Assembly: GCA_025451275.1 (NCBI GenBank)
Contig: JANWKR010000021.1
Location: 1-59,601, forward strand
Direction of reading: 5' to 3'
DNA length: 59,601 nt
DNA from: Steroidobacteraceae bacterium
GTDB taxonomy: Bacteria; Pseudomonadota; Gammaproteobacteria; Steroidobacterales; Steroidobacteraceae
Positions 43,724-54,195 of the stretch are shown in pieces. The notes beneath the pieces are model-generated. The model saw only the letters and a list, made by a program, of their open reading frames with translations. It did no database searches and had not been told where the DNA came from. Numbering within the stretch: position 1 is the first letter of the stretch; each line of letters begins with the position of its first letter. The translations under genes were made by a program, and so were the position numbers.

Positions 43724-44610
43724 TGAGCTCGCGCCTGTTCCCGCTGTTCATCGCGCTCGGCCTGCTGCTGGTGGCGGTGTCGTTCTCGCTGTTCTCGGTC
43801 AACGAGACCGAGTTCGCGATCCGCACCGAGTTCGGCAGGATCGTGGATGCGCACTACTCCTCGGGCCTGCACTGGAAGTGGCCCGTGGACGTCGTGACCA
43901 AGTTCGACAAGCGCATCCTGTCTGAGTCGTACACCGGCGAGACCTTCCTCACCAACGATGGCCGCGGGCTGATCGTGGATTTCTACGTCAAGTGGCGCGT
44001 CAAGGACCCCTCGCTCTACTACATCGCGACCGGCGGCCGCGAGGAGCTCGCCGGCCAGCGCCTGGCGGAGATCGTCAAGGACGGCATCAAGAGCGTGGTG
44101 GCGCAGCGCACGCTGCAGCAGATCGTGTCCGCCGAGCGCGCCGCGGTCACCGGCGAGATGTTCGGCCAGGCGAGTCACAACGCCGCCGGCCTCGGCGTCG
44201 ACCTGGTCGACGTGCGCGTGCAGCGCATCGACCTGCCCGACGAGGTGGCCTCGCGCGTCTACGAGAGTATGAAGCAGAGCTTCGCCAAGACCGCGAGCCG
44301 GCTGCGCGCCGAAGGGCAGAGCGCCAGCGCCACCATCCGCGCCACCGCCGAGCGGCAGCGCACCGTGATCCTGGCCGACGCCGAGCGCGATGCGCTGCGC
44401 ACACGCGGCGAGGGCGACGCGACGGCCGCGCAGATCTACGCGCGCGCCTACTCCAAGGATCCGGAGTTCTACGGTTTCTACCGCAGCCTGCAGGCCTACG
44501 ATCACTCGCTCGGCAAGGACGGCGACCTGCTGGTGCTGACGCCCGACGGCGAGTTCTTCAAGTACCTGAAGGATTCGGCCAGGGCGCCGGCACCGCCGCC
44601 ACGCCGCTAG
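43723..44610 (+). CDS. hflC: FtsH protease regulatory subunit HflC
   Basis: Partner of HflK. The 295 residues comprise the N-terminal anchor LFPLFIALGLLLVAVSFSLF, the SPFH domain (VNETEFAIRTEFGRIVDAHY, SGLHWKWPVDVVTKFDKRIL) and a helical C-terminal half (VYESMKQSFAKTASRLRAEG, FYGFYRSLQAYDHSLGKDGD). The start overlaps the hflK stop. The DUF2065 gene follows 17 bases downstream. Confidence 0.96.
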   Translation: MSSRLFPLFIALGLLLVAVSFSLFSVNETEFAIRTEFGRIVDAHYSSGLHWKWPVDVVTKFDKRILSESYTGETFLTNDGRGLIVDFYVKWRVKDPSLYYIATGGREELAGQRLAEIVKDGIKSVVAQRTLQQIVSAERAAVTGEMFGQASHNAAGLGVDLVDVRVQRIDLPDEVASRVYESMKQSFAKTASRLRAEGQSASATIRATAERQRTVILADAERDALRTRGEGDATAAQIYARAYSKDPEFYGFYRSLQAYDHSLGKDGDLLVLTPDGEFFKYLKDSARAPAPPPRR

Positions 44611-44627
44611 GCGTCCACCGGCAGCCT

Positions 44628-46119
<1,492 letters not shown>

Positions 46120-46176
46120 CGCCTGGGCGCGCTGCCCGGCCGGCACGCGGCGCCCGCGGCGGGGCTGGCCCTGCTC

Positions 46177-47826
46177 GTGCTGCTTGCCTGCCTGCTGGCC
46201 GCCGGCTGCTGGCACCTCTACACCAACACCTGGGACGAGCCGGAGCATCTGGCGGCCGGCATCGAACTGCTCGACCGCGGCCGCTACGAGTACGACACCG
46301 AACATCCGCCGCTCGCGCGGCTGTTCCTGGCGCTCGGCCCGTGGCTGGCGGGTGCGCATTCCTTCGGTACGCCGCCGCCTGACGGCACGCGCGAGGGCAT
46401 CGACATCCTGTACGTCGACGGGCACTACTGGCGCTACCTGACGCTGGCGCGGCTGGGCGCGCTGCCGTTCCTGGCGCTGCTGCTGTACGCGACCTGGCTG
46501 TGGGCGCGGCGCCTGCTGGACTCCGAGGCTGGCGCGCTGCTCGCGGTGCTGCTGCTGGTCTCGGTGCCGCCGCTCCTCGGCAACGCAGCGCTCGCCAGCC
46601 TGGACGTGGCGGCGGCCGCCACCGCGCTGCTGGCCTGCTATGCATTGCAGGGCTGGCTGCTGAGCGGCGAGTTACGCCATGCCGCCGGGTTCGGACTGGC
46701 AGCGGGGGTGGCGGTGGCCACCAAGTTCTCGGCGGTGCCGTTCCTTGGCCTCGCGCTGCCGGTGCTGGCGCTGGCCCAGGCGCTCGGGCATGTGCGGCGC
46801 GGCGAGCTCGGCGCGCGCGCCGCGCCGCCCGGCCACTGGCTGGCCGGCCTCGGCCTTGCCGCCGGCGTGGCGCTGCTGACGCTGTACGCCGTGTACGCGC
46901 CGCGCGCGCACAACCCATCCGGCGTCGCGCTGCGCTTCGACTGGGCGGTGGCCTATCTGCTGCAGCGGCCGGGAGTCGATCACGGGCTCGGCGTCGTGAT
47001 CCAGCACCTGTGGTTGCCGCGCGAGCTGCAGGACTTGGTCAACGGCATCGTGGCGGTCAAGGCACACAACGACACCGGCCATCTGTCGTATCTTCTCGGG
47101 CGGACGCGCCTGACCGGCTGGTGGTACTTCTATCTGGTGGCGCTGGCGGTGAAGACGCCGCTGCCACTGCTGGCCGGTGGCAGCCTCGGCCTCGGCTGGA
47201 TGGCCTGCGCGGCGTGGCGCGGCGACGATGCGCGCACACGCGCCTGGGGCCTCGCGCCGCCGGTCCTGGCGCTGACGTTCCTGCTGTTCGCCAGCACCTT
47301 CAGCCGCATCAACATCGGCATCCGCCACGTGCTGGTGCTCTATCCCTTCCTGGCGCTGGGCGCGGCCTACGCGCTGCAGCGGGCGTGGCGCGCGGCATTG
47401 CGGCTGCGCGCGCCACGTGCGGGACTGGCGGCAGCGGTGCTGCTGGCCGCAGCGCTCGCCTGGCAGCTGAGCACGCTGTGGCGGGCATACCCGGACTATC
47501 TGCCTTACTTCAACGAGACGGTCGCGCACCCGGAGCGGGTGCTCGTGGATTCCGACCTCGACTGGGGCCAGGACCTGCTCCGCCTCGAGCTGCGTGCCGC
47601 GCAGCTGCACATACCGCACCTCGCCCTGGCCTATCGCGGCACCGCCGACCTGACACGCGAGCCGCTGCCGCCGCTCACCATCCTGGCCGGTCACCAGCCG
47701 ACCTCAGGCTGGGTCGCGGTGTCGGAACTGGCGCGCACCCGCAACCCCAGCGACTACGGGTGGTTGTCCGCGTACCGGCCGCTGGAGCGCATCGGCAAGA
47801 CCATCGATCTGTACTTCATCCCCTGA
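46177..47826 (+). CDS. GT-C fold membrane glycosyltransferase-like protein (GT39/ArnT-like)
   Basis: About 549 residues with roughly ten membrane helices. The first lumenal loop carries TNTWDEPEHLAAGIELL and YDTEHPPLARLFLALG, the Asp-Glu pattern of lipid-linked-sugar mannosyltransferases and ArnT. DLDWGQDLLRLELRAAQLHI near residue 455 is typical of bacterial GT39-like proteins. The start is uncertain. An in-frame stop at 46117 limits it, and the first helix begins before GTG 46177 (frame open from 46120), so a CTG or other rare start near 46123 is possible. Substrate unknown. The stop codon is within a hairpin shared with the convergent M48 gene. Confidence 0.78.
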   Translation: MLLACLLAAGCWHLYTNTWDEPEHLAAGIELLDRGRYEYDTEHPPLARLFLALGPWLAGAHSFGTPPPDGTREGIDILYVDGHYWRYLTLARLGALPFLALLLYATWLWARRLLDSEAGALLAVLLLVSVPPLLGNAALASLDVAAAATALLACYALQGWLLSGELRHAAGFGLAAGVAVATKFSAVPFLGLALPVLALAQALGHVRRGELGARAAPPGHWLAGLGLAAGVALLTLYAVYAPRAHNPSGVALRFDWAVAYLLQRPGVDHGLGVVIQHLWLPRELQDLVNGIVAVKAHNDTGHLSYLLGRTRLTGWWYFYLVALAVKTPLPLLAGGSLGLGWMACAAWRGDDARTRAWGLAPPVLALTFLLFASTFSRINIGIRHVLVLYPFLALGAAYALQRAWRAALRLRAPRAGLAAAVLLAAALAWQLSTLWRAYPDYLPYFNETVAHPERVLVDSDLDWGQDLLRLELRAAQLHIPHLALAYRGTADLTREPLPPLTILAGHQPTSGWVAVSELARTRNPSDYGWLSAYRPLERIGKTIDLYFIP

Positions 47827-47841
47827 GGTCCGGGTCAGGGG
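47820..47841. terminator. symmetric hairpin containing both convergent stop codons
   Basis: CCCCTGA (47820-47826) and TCAGGGG (47835-47841) pair perfectly around an 8-base loop. The plus-strand TGA and the minus-strand TGA each close one arm, the same design as at 24228-24248. No T-tract. Confidence 0.5.
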
Positions 47842-49085
47842 CCCGCCGGGGCGCCGCGCAGCCGCGCGATGCGGATGAGCGGCGGAGGGTGCGAGTAGTA
47901 GAACGCCGCGTACAGGGGGTCGGGCGTGAGGGTCGTGGCGTTGTCCCGATGCAGCTTGACCAGCGCGGTGGCGAGCTCGGTGGCGTCGGCGTGCCGGGTG
48001 GCGAAGGCATCCGCCTCGAACTCGTGACGCCGCGACCACAGCGCCGCCACCGGCGTCAGGAAGTAGGTGAAGGCCGGCACCGCCAGCACGAACAACAGCA
48101 GCGCGGCGTGCGGCGAGGGCACGGGCACGCCGAGAGCCGCATAGAACTGCGGTCGCGCGGCCAGCCAGCCGAGCGCGGCGAGTCCGGCGAAGGCGCTCGC
48201 CACTGACACGAGCAGGCGCTGACGCACATGATGCAGACGGAAGTGGCCGAGCTCATGGGCCAGCACCGCCTCGATCTCCGCCTGGCCCAGCCGCTCGAGC
48301 AGGGTGTCGAAGAACACGATGCGCTTGTTGCGGCCGATGCCGGTGAAGTAGGCATTGCCGTGGGTCGACCGGCGCGAGTTGTCGACCACGAACACGCCCC
48401 TGGAGGTGAAGCCGCAGCGGCGCAGCAGCGCCTCGATGCGCGTCCTGAGTGTCTGGTCGGCGAGTGGCGAGAAACGGTTGAAGAGCGGTGCGATGAACGC
48501 CGGCCACGCCCAGGCCATGACGAGCATCACCGCGAGCCACAGCAGCCAGGCCGCCAGCCACCACCAGGCCCCGGCACGCTGCATCAGCAGCAGCGTCGCG
48601 AGCAGCAGCGGGCCGCCGAGCAGCACCGCCAGTGCCAGGCTCTTGCCGAGATCGGCGAGGAACAGCGCCGGGGTTGTGCGGTTGAAGCCGAAGCGCGCCT
48701 CCAGGCCGAAGGTGCGCCACGCCGCGAACGGCAGGTTGACCAGCTGGATGGCGAGCGCCACGCTCGCGATCACCGCCAGGCCGAGCCACGGCTGCCCCAG
48801 CGCGCTGTGCCGCCAGGCGCCGTCGATGAGGGCGATGCCGCCGCCCACGGTCAGCGCCAGGGCGAGCAGCGTATCGACGAACGTGCCGATGCGTCCGAAG
48901 CGCACTCTGGCGAGGGTGTAGTCGGCCGCCTTGCCGTGCTCCTGCACTGAAACGCTGGCGGCGAACGCGGCGGGCACGACCTGCCGATGCCGCGCGACGC
49001 TTGCGGCCTGGCGCAGCGACAGCCACAGGTCGATGCCGGCGCCGGCCAGCACGGCGATGACGAACAGCGGGGTCAGCCAGTGCAA
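47835..49085 (-). CDS. M48 family membrane metalloprotease (Ste24/CAAX protease 1-like)
   Basis: About 416 residues with multiple membrane helices, resembling Ste24. Start TTG 49085 (LHWLTPLFVIAVLAGAGIDL). The N-terminal region contains VVPAAFAASVSVQEHGKAAD and FNRTTPALFLADLGKSLALA. The zinc motif is AVLAHELGHFRLHH, and the third ligand is in SRRHEFEADAFATRHADA. C-terminal block YYSHPPPLIRIARLRGAP. In bacteria without prenylated CAAX proteins these act in membrane-protein quality control. No ribosome site is visible, and the preceding tetR gene ends 13 bases upstream, so it may be read through from tetR. Confidence 0.88.
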   Translation of the reverse strand: MHWLTPLFVIAVLAGAGIDLWLSLRQAASVARHRQVVPAAFAASVSVQEHGKAADYTLARVRFGRIGTFVDTLLALALTVGGGIALIDGAWRHSALGQPWLGLAVIASVALAIQLVNLPFAAWRTFGLEARFGFNRTTPALFLADLGKSLALAVLLGGPLLLATLLLMQRAGAWWWLAAWLLWLAVMLVMAWAWPAFIAPLFNRFSPLADQTLRTRIEALLRRCGFTSRGVFVVDNSRRSTHGNAYFTGIGRNKRIVFFDTLLERLGQAEIEAVLAHELGHFRLHHVRQRLLVSVASAFAGLAALGWLAARPQFYAALGVPVPSPHAALLLFVLAVPAFTYFLTPVAALWSRRHEFEADAFATRHADATELATALVKLHRDNATTLTPDPLYAAFYYSHPPPLIRIARLRGAPAGP

Positions 49086-49098
49086 GGGAGGCCGGGAC

Positions 49099-49773
49099 TC
49101 AGGTACGCGCGCCGGGCACCCGTGCGGCGTGCCCGCGCGCGCCGGCGCGGCTGCGCGGCCGGCGCGCCACCCGGCCGTCCGCGGCGCGCACGGCGAGCTG
49201 GCCCAGCAGCAGCGCCGCGGCCGCGGCGAAGCGGGCCGGCTCGCCCCAGGCGCGCGCGACCAGCATCTCGCCCTCGAGCGCGCCCACCAGCATGCGCGCG
49301 GCATCGCGCGCCGGCACCCGCAGCGCGAGCGCGCCGGCGCGCACCCCGAGCTCCAGCTGCTGCGCGAGCCAGCCCTCGTTGACCTCGAAGAACGCACGGA
49401 TCGCCGTCTGCATGGGCGGGGGGAGCGTCGCGTACTCGGCGGCCAGCATGCCGCACAGGCACATGCGCTGGTCGGTGAGCACGTCCGCGTAGAGCTTGAC
49501 GTAGGCGCGCAGCCGCCGCGCGGCGTCCGCCGGGGTGGCGCTGATGCGCTGCAGCGCCGCGGCAAACGCCTCGCTGTAGCGCGCGATCAGGATCACGCCC
49601 AATTCGGCCTTGGTGGCGAAGTGGTAATGCAGGCTCGCCTTGGTGATGCCGACCTCGCTCGCGATGTCGGCGTAGCTGAAGCCGTTGAAGCCGCGCGTCT
49701 GCACCAGGCGCTCGGCGACGTCCAGGATGCGCGTGTGCGTGGCCTCGGCCCCGTGCTCTTGGCGCGAATTCAT
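49099..49773 (-). CDS. TetR/AcrR family transcriptional regulator
   Basis: 224 residues from ATG 49773 (MNSRQEHGAEATHTRILDVA). The HTH is GFNGFSYADIASEVGITKASLHYHFATKAELG. The ligand domain contains DQRMCLCGMLAAEYATLPPP, the CGxLAAE signature of a TetR subgroup that often responds to thiol-reactive or electrophilic compounds. The C-terminal ~30 residues are Arg-rich. It is divergent from a cupin gene across an 18-20 bp palindrome that should be its operator. A TATCAT hexamer ends 7 bases before the ATG, so its mRNA is probably leaderless. Confidence 0.88.
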   Translation of the reverse strand: MNSRQEHGAEATHTRILDVAERLVQTRGFNGFSYADIASEVGITKASLHYHFATKAELGVILIARYSEAFAAALQRISATPADAARRLRAYVKLYADVLTDQRMCLCGMLAAEYATLPPPMQTAIRAFFEVNEGWLAQQLELGVRAGALALRVPARDAARMLVGALEGEMLVARAWGEPARFAAAAALLLGQLAVRAADGRVARRPRSRAGARGHAARVPGART

Positions 49774-49780
49774 GCCCGCC

Positions 49781-49786
49781 ATGATA
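49781..49786 (-). promoter_or_regulatory. extended -10 of tetR (predicted leaderless)
   Basis: On the minus strand TATCAT (complement of 49781-49786), preceded by TGC, forms an extended -10. ATG 49773 begins 7 bases downstream. Confidence 0.5.
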
Positions 49787-49797
49787 GCAGGCGGCTG

Positions 49798-49826
49798 TTG
49801 CCTCTACCTACTAGTTGGTAGACAAT
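49798..49826 (+). promoter_or_regulatory. cupin promoter with TetR operator in its spacer
   Basis: TTGCCT (49798-49803), 17-base spacer, GACAAT (49821-49826). The spacer is almost entirely the palindrome CTACCTACTAGTTGGTAG (49804-49821; 16 of 18 positions symmetric, flanking T/A adds one pair). It also covers the -35 position of tetR, so one bound dimer would block both directions. Confidence 0.65.
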
Positions 49827-49863
49827 CGATCAACGGGCGGCAGCGCCGCCACAGGGGGCAGAC

Positions 49864-50223
49864 ATGCACACCACAGAACACAAGACCTTTTCCAAGCCGG
49901 ACGAGACGCGCGAGTTCCCGCACGGACGTGCCGAGATCCTCAAGGTGGGGGAGGGCGAGATCGGCCGGCTGGTGTTTCAGCCGGGCTGGCGCTGGTCCAA
50001 CGACGTCAAGCCGCTCGCCGGCACGCGCAGCTGTACCGCCCCGCACATGCAGTATCACGTGAGCGGGCGGCTTGCCATCCGCATGGACGACGGCACCGAG
50101 TTCATCGCCGGCCCGGGCGACATCACTTCACTGCCCAGCGGGCACGACGCCTGGGTGGTGGGCAACGAGCGGGTCGTGGTCGTCGACTGGTACGGCGCGA
50201 GCAGCTACGCCAAGCCGCGCTGA
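49864..50223 (+). CDS. cupin domain protein
   Basis: A 119-residue single-domain cupin. Core: RLVFQPGWRWSNDVKPLAG, then CTAPHMQYHVSGRLAIRMDD with GTEFIAGPGDITSLPSGHDA and VVGNERVVVVDWYG. Possible metal ligands are His in APHMQYHVSG and His in SGHDAW. AGGGGG lies 6 bases before ATG 49864. It is the likely target of the divergent TetR regulator. Enzymatic activity cannot be inferred; small cupins of this kind range from dioxygenases to sugar or quorum-signal binders. Confidence 0.85.
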   Translation: MHTTEHKTFSKPDETREFPHGRAEILKVGEGEIGRLVFQPGWRWSNDVKPLAGTRSCTAPHMQYHVSGRLAIRMDDGTEFIAGPGDITSLPSGHDAWVVGNERVVVVDWYGASSYAKPR

Positions 50224-50249
50224 CGGCGGCGGCGCCGCGTCGGTCAGTC

Positions 50250-51524
50250 CTAGCTGGCCGCCGCGGTTGCCGGCGGCGGGCGCGCGTTGCCGTGGTCGCG
50301 CAGCCATAGCAGCAGCGTGCACACGAACGCGGTGACGCTCAGCAGGCCGAAGAACCACAGCATGGGGGCGTAGCCGGCGGGGTTGGCGGCACTCGCACCG
50401 CTGACGTCGTTGATGTAGCCGGCCGCGAGGTTGGCAACAAACAGCCCGCCGTTCTGCAGCGTCGTCATCAGGCCGTAGGCGGTGCCGAGGTGCTCGGGCG
50501 GCGCGTAACGCACCACCGTCGGCCACAGCACCGCCGGCAGGAACGAGAAGCTGACACCGAGCAGCGCGGTGGACAGGGCGGCCCCGCCGCTGACCATACC
50601 GAGCACCAGGAAGCTCAGCGGCAGCAGGGCCGCGCCCGCGGCGAGCATGAGCGCGTTGCGGCCGATGCGGTCGAGCAGGAAGCCGAACGCGGGGGTGGCG
50701 AACACGGCCGCCAGGAACACGTAGCTGTTCAGGGTGCTCGCCTGGTCGAGCGTGTACCCCTGCGCCTCCTGCAGGTACTTGATGGCGAAGGTGCTGCGGA
50801 ACGGGAAGATCACCGAGTAGAAGCTCACGCACACCGCCACCAGCAGCCAGTACTCGGAGCGGAAGGTGAGCAGGTGCCGCCAGTCGACGCGGTCGGGCGG
50901 GGGCGGCAGCGTCAGGGTCCCGCGCGGCGCCTCGCGCCGGTCGACGTAGAAGTAGATCAGTGCGCCCGCGAACGAGGCGGCGGCGAAGGCCACCGCGAGC
51001 CACAGGGGTGGCTGCCAGCCGCGCGCATACAACTCGCCGGCGAAGGACGGGGAGCGGTCGGCGAGATACGAGCCGAGGCGCGCCAGGCTCAGGTTGAGGG
51101 CGAACAGCAGCGCGAAGTAGCGGCCCGTGAACCACTGGGCGAGCGCCACCGTGACGGCCACGACGAGGGTTTCCGAGCCGATGCCGAACAGCAGCCGCCC
51201 CAGGGCCATGACCGTAAAGTGGACCCCGAGGGCGGTTACGATCGCGCCGACGAGGCACAGGGCGGTGGTGGCCAGCACCATGGCGCGGGCACTGAAGCGG
51301 TCGACCAGCACCCCGCCGACGAGGACCAGGAAGATGTTCGGCAGGCTGTAGATCGCGTTGAGAGTGCCGATCTGGGTATCGCTGTAGTGCAGCTCGCGTG
51401 ACAGCTGCTCGGCCACCGGCGCGATCGAGTCGTAGCCGTAGTAGTTGCCGAGCATGACGATCGCGGTGCCGGCGAACATGACCGCCTGGGCGCCGAACGA
51501 GGGATTGCCCGTGCGCGCGTTCAT
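50250..51524 (-). CDS. MFS transporter
   Basis: 424 residues and about 12 membrane helices from ATG 51524 (MNARTGNPSFGAQAVMFAGT). MFS hallmarks: VDRFSARAMVLATTALCLVG after helix 2, GRLLFGIGSETLVVAVTVAL, a central loop TLTLPPPPDRVDWRHLLTF, and LDRIGRNALMLAAGAALLPL in the second half. It belongs to the group of nitrate/oxalate/sugar-phosphate-like MFS carriers by pattern, but the substrate is unknown. The 51525-51813 interval between this divergent gene and the CDGSH gene contains no further gene. Confidence 0.85.
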   Translation of the reverse strand: MNARTGNPSFGAQAVMFAGTAIVMLGNYYGYDSIAPVAEQLSRELHYSDTQIGTLNAIYSLPNIFLVLVGGVLVDRFSARAMVLATTALCLVGAIVTALGVHFTVMALGRLLFGIGSETLVVAVTVALAQWFTGRYFALLFALNLSLARLGSYLADRSPSFAGELYARGWQPPLWLAVAFAAASFAGALIYFYVDRREAPRGTLTLPPPPDRVDWRHLLTFRSEYWLLVAVCVSFYSVIFPFRSTFAIKYLQEAQGYTLDQASTLNSYVFLAAVFATPAFGFLLDRIGRNALMLAAGAALLPLSFLVLGMVSGGAALSTALLGVSFSFLPAVLWPTVVRYAPPEHLGTAYGLMTTLQNGGLFVANLAAGYINDVSGASAANPAGYAPMLWFFGLLSVTAFVCTLLLWLRDHGNARPPPATAAAS

Positions 51525-51813
51525 GTGCGCAGCACCTGGCGTCGGGTGATCATCGGCGTCCTGCGCTCCGCGGGGCACCTTGGGCGGTGCCGCTGCTGAT
51601 TGTACTGAAGGCGCCTCCACGGCAGGGGGTTTTCCTCAGCTCCGCGCGCGCGCCCTTGCACCTGCGCGCCACCGCACGGGAACCCAGCCGCGGGCCGTTG
51701 AATTCGCGCGCCACGCCGGCCTGCGGCGCGCACGCGGGGCGGCGCACACTTGTCGATTGCGTGAGCGTGGTTCAGGCTTGGCGCCTGCGCGCCGCAGCGC
51801 GCGAGGAGCCTGT

Positions 51814-52518
51814 ATGCCGAAGTCGCGGGGCGAACCCCGGGTGGTGGTGTCGAAGAACGGACCGTACCTGGTGAGCGGTGGCGTGCCACTCGCCGCGCAG
51901 ACGATCGTCGCTGATCAGGCGGGCGAATCGCACGCATGGAAGCAGGGCGCCGCGGTGCCGGCCTCCGAAAGCTACGCGCTGTGCCGCTGCGGCCGCTCCG
52001 CCAGCAAGCCTTTCTGCGACGGCACGCACAACAAGGTCGGCTTCGACGGTACCGAGACGGCCAGCCGTGCACCCTACCGCGAGCAGGCGCAGGTCCTCGA
52101 GGGTCCGGCGCTCGCCCTCACTGACGCGGAGGCGCTGTGCGCATTCGCGCGCTTCTGCGATCCCAATGGCCAGGTGTGGAACCAGGTCGAGCGCACCGAC
52201 GACGCTCACGTGCGCGCGCAGTTCGTGCGCCAGGTGAACGATTGCCCCTCGGGCCGGCTGGTGGCCTGGGACCGCCGCACCGGCGAGCCCATCGAGCCGC
52301 GCCTGCCGGTTTCGATCGGGCTGATCCAGGACCCGGCGCAGAGCGTGAGCGGGCCGCTGTGGCTGCGGGGTGGCATCGCGGTGATCGCCGCCGACGGCTT
52401 CGCCTACGAGGTGCGCAACCGCGTGACGCTGTGCCGCTGCGGAGCCTCGAAGAACAAGCCCTTCTGCGACGGCACGCACGCGGCGATCAAGTTCACCGAC
52501 GGTGCTCAGGACGGGTGA
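51814..52518 (+). CDS. dual CDGSH iron-sulfur domain protein
   Basis: 234 residues from ATG 51814 (GAGGAG upstream). Two CDGSH-type [2Fe-2S] sites are present, CRCGRSASKPFCDGTHNK near residue 50 and CRCGASKNKPFCDGTHAA near 215, each with three Cys and one His. They flank a middle region with three further Cys (EALCAFARFCDP, NDCPSG) similar to divergent Fe-S domains. Such proteins carry electrons or move clusters. It starts a four-gene operon with an acyl-CoA ligase, a crotonase and a sugar porter. Confidence 0.88.
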   Translation: MPKSRGEPRVVVSKNGPYLVSGGVPLAAQTIVADQAGESHAWKQGAAVPASESYALCRCGRSASKPFCDGTHNKVGFDGTETASRAPYREQAQVLEGPALALTDAEALCAFARFCDPNGQVWNQVERTDDAHVRAQFVRQVNDCPSGRLVAWDRRTGEPIEPRLPVSIGLIQDPAQSVSGPLWLRGGIAVIAADGFAYEVRNRVTLCRCGASKNKPFCDGTHAAIKFTDGAQDG

Positions 52519-52538
52519 GGCCGCCGCGCCCGGGTCAA

Positions 52539-54185
52539 ATGAATATCTACGACCAGGACCTCGACAAGAACGCCGCCAACTTCGTGGCGCTGTCGCCCGT
52601 GAGCTTCGTGGAGCGCACCGCGGAGGTCTATCCCGAGCTGCCGGCGGTGGTGCACGGTGAGCGCCTCTACAGCTGGGGCGAGACCCGCGAGCGCAGTGCG
52701 CGCCTGGCGGCCGCGCTGCGCGCGCTCGGGGTGGGGCGCGGTGCCACCGTCAGCGTCATGCTGCCCAACACGCCGCCCATGATCGAGGCGCATTACGCGG
52801 TGCCGGCGCTCAATGCAGTCCTGCACACGCTCAACACGCGGCTCGATGCCCGGCTGCTCGCCTGGCAGATGCAGCATTGCGAGGCCGACGTGCTGATCGC
52901 CGACCGCGAGTTCGCCGCGGTGCTGCAGGAGGCGCTGGCCGTGCTGCGCGCCGAGCATGGCCGGGCGCCGCAGGTGATCGAGGTGCACGATCCCGCCGCC
53001 GCGGGGGCCGCTGCGAGCCTCGGCGGCGAGGAGTACGAGGCGCTGCTGGCCCGGCATGCGCCGCTGGCGCGCCTCGCCGGTCCGCAGGATGAGTGGGATG
53101 CGATCGCCGTGTCCTATACCTCGGGCACGACCGGCAAGCCCAAGGGGGTGGTGACCCACCACCGCGGCGCGTATCTCAACGCGGTGAGCAACGCCACGAC
53201 CTGGAGCATGCCGCATTTTCCGCGGTACCTGTGGACGCTGCCGATGTTCCATTGCAACGGCTGGTGCTTCCCGTGGACGGTGGCGCTGCTGGCCGGCACG
53301 CACGTATGCCTGCGCCGGGTCGAGGCGCGGGCAATCTTCGAGGCCATCCGTGCGCACCGCGTCGATCACTACTGCGCCGCGCCGATCGTGCACAACATGC
53401 TGATCGGCGCCGAGCCGGCCTGGCGCGCCGGCATCACGCAGCGCGTGCGCGCCATGGTGGCGGGCGCGGCGCCGCCGGCAGCGATGATCGAGGGGCTGGC
53501 GCGTATCGGCATCGAGCTGACCCATACTTATGGACTCACCGAGACCTACGGGCCGGCGGCGGTATCGGCGCAGCGTGGCGACCGCGACCCGGTCCCGCTC
53601 GCCGAGCAAACGCGCCGCGCCGGACGCCAGGGCGTGCGCTACATGCTGCAGGAGGGCATGACGGTGCTCGAGGCGGGTACCATGACCGAGGTCCCCGCCG
53701 ACGGTGCGGTGCTGGGCGAGGTCATGTTCCGTGGCAACATCGTCATGAAGGGATACCTCAAGAACCCGCAGGCGACGGCGCAGGCCTTCGCCGGCGGCTG
53801 GTTCCACACCGGCGATCTCGGCGTACTGGAGCCGGACCGCTACGTGAAGATCCGCGACCGCAGTAAGGATGTGATCATCTCCGGCGGCGAGAACATCAGC
53901 TCGCTCGAGGTGGAGGACGCCCTGTACCGCCATCCGGCGGTGCTCGCCTGCGCGGTGGTGGCGCGTCCGGACGAGCGCTGGGGTGAGTCACCGCTCGCCT
54001 ATGTCGAGCTCAAGCCGGGGACGAGCGTCACCGGCAGCGAGCTGATTGCACACTGCCGGGCACTGCTCGCCCCCTACAAGGCGCCGCGCGAGGTACGCTT
54101 CGAGGCAATTCCGAAGACGGCCACCGGCAAGATCCAGAAATTCGTGCTACGCCAGCGGGCGCGCTCGGCGAGCGCGATCGAATGA
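52539..54185 (+). CDS. acyl-CoA synthetase (AMP-forming)
   Basis: 548 residues that activate a fatty or aromatic acid via an acyl-adenylate. ANL motifs: AVSYTSGTTGKPKGVV (P-loop), HTYGLTETYGP, GWFHTGDLGVLEPDRYVKIR, DVIISGGENISSLEVE and the catalytic Lys in PKTATGKIQKFVL. FPRYLWTLPMFHCNGWCFPW is typical of the medium/long-chain and 3-methylmercaptopropionyl-CoA ligase-like branch. It lies 20 bases after the CDGSH gene and 10 bases before the crotonase gene. The exact acid is unknown. Confidence 0.92.
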   Translation: MNIYDQDLDKNAANFVALSPVSFVERTAEVYPELPAVVHGERLYSWGETRERSARLAAALRALGVGRGATVSVMLPNTPPMIEAHYAVPALNAVLHTLNTRLDARLLAWQMQHCEADVLIADREFAAVLQEALAVLRAEHGRAPQVIEVHDPAAAGAAASLGGEEYEALLARHAPLARLAGPQDEWDAIAVSYTSGTTGKPKGVVTHHRGAYLNAVSNATTWSMPHFPRYLWTLPMFHCNGWCFPWTVALLAGTHVCLRRVEARAIFEAIRAHRVDHYCAAPIVHNMLIGAEPAWRAGITQRVRAMVAGAAPPAAMIEGLARIGIELTHTYGLTETYGPAAVSAQRGDRDPVPLAEQTRRAGRQGVRYMLQEGMTVLEAGTMTEVPADGAVLGEVMFRGNIVMKGYLKNPQATAQAFAGGWFHTGDLGVLEPDRYVKIRDRSKDVIISGGENISSLEVEDALYRHPAVLACAVVARPDERWGESPLAYVELKPGTSVTGSELIAHCRALLAPYKAPREVRFEAIPKTATGKIQKFVLRQRARSASAIE

Positions 54186-54195
54186 GGAGACGGGC

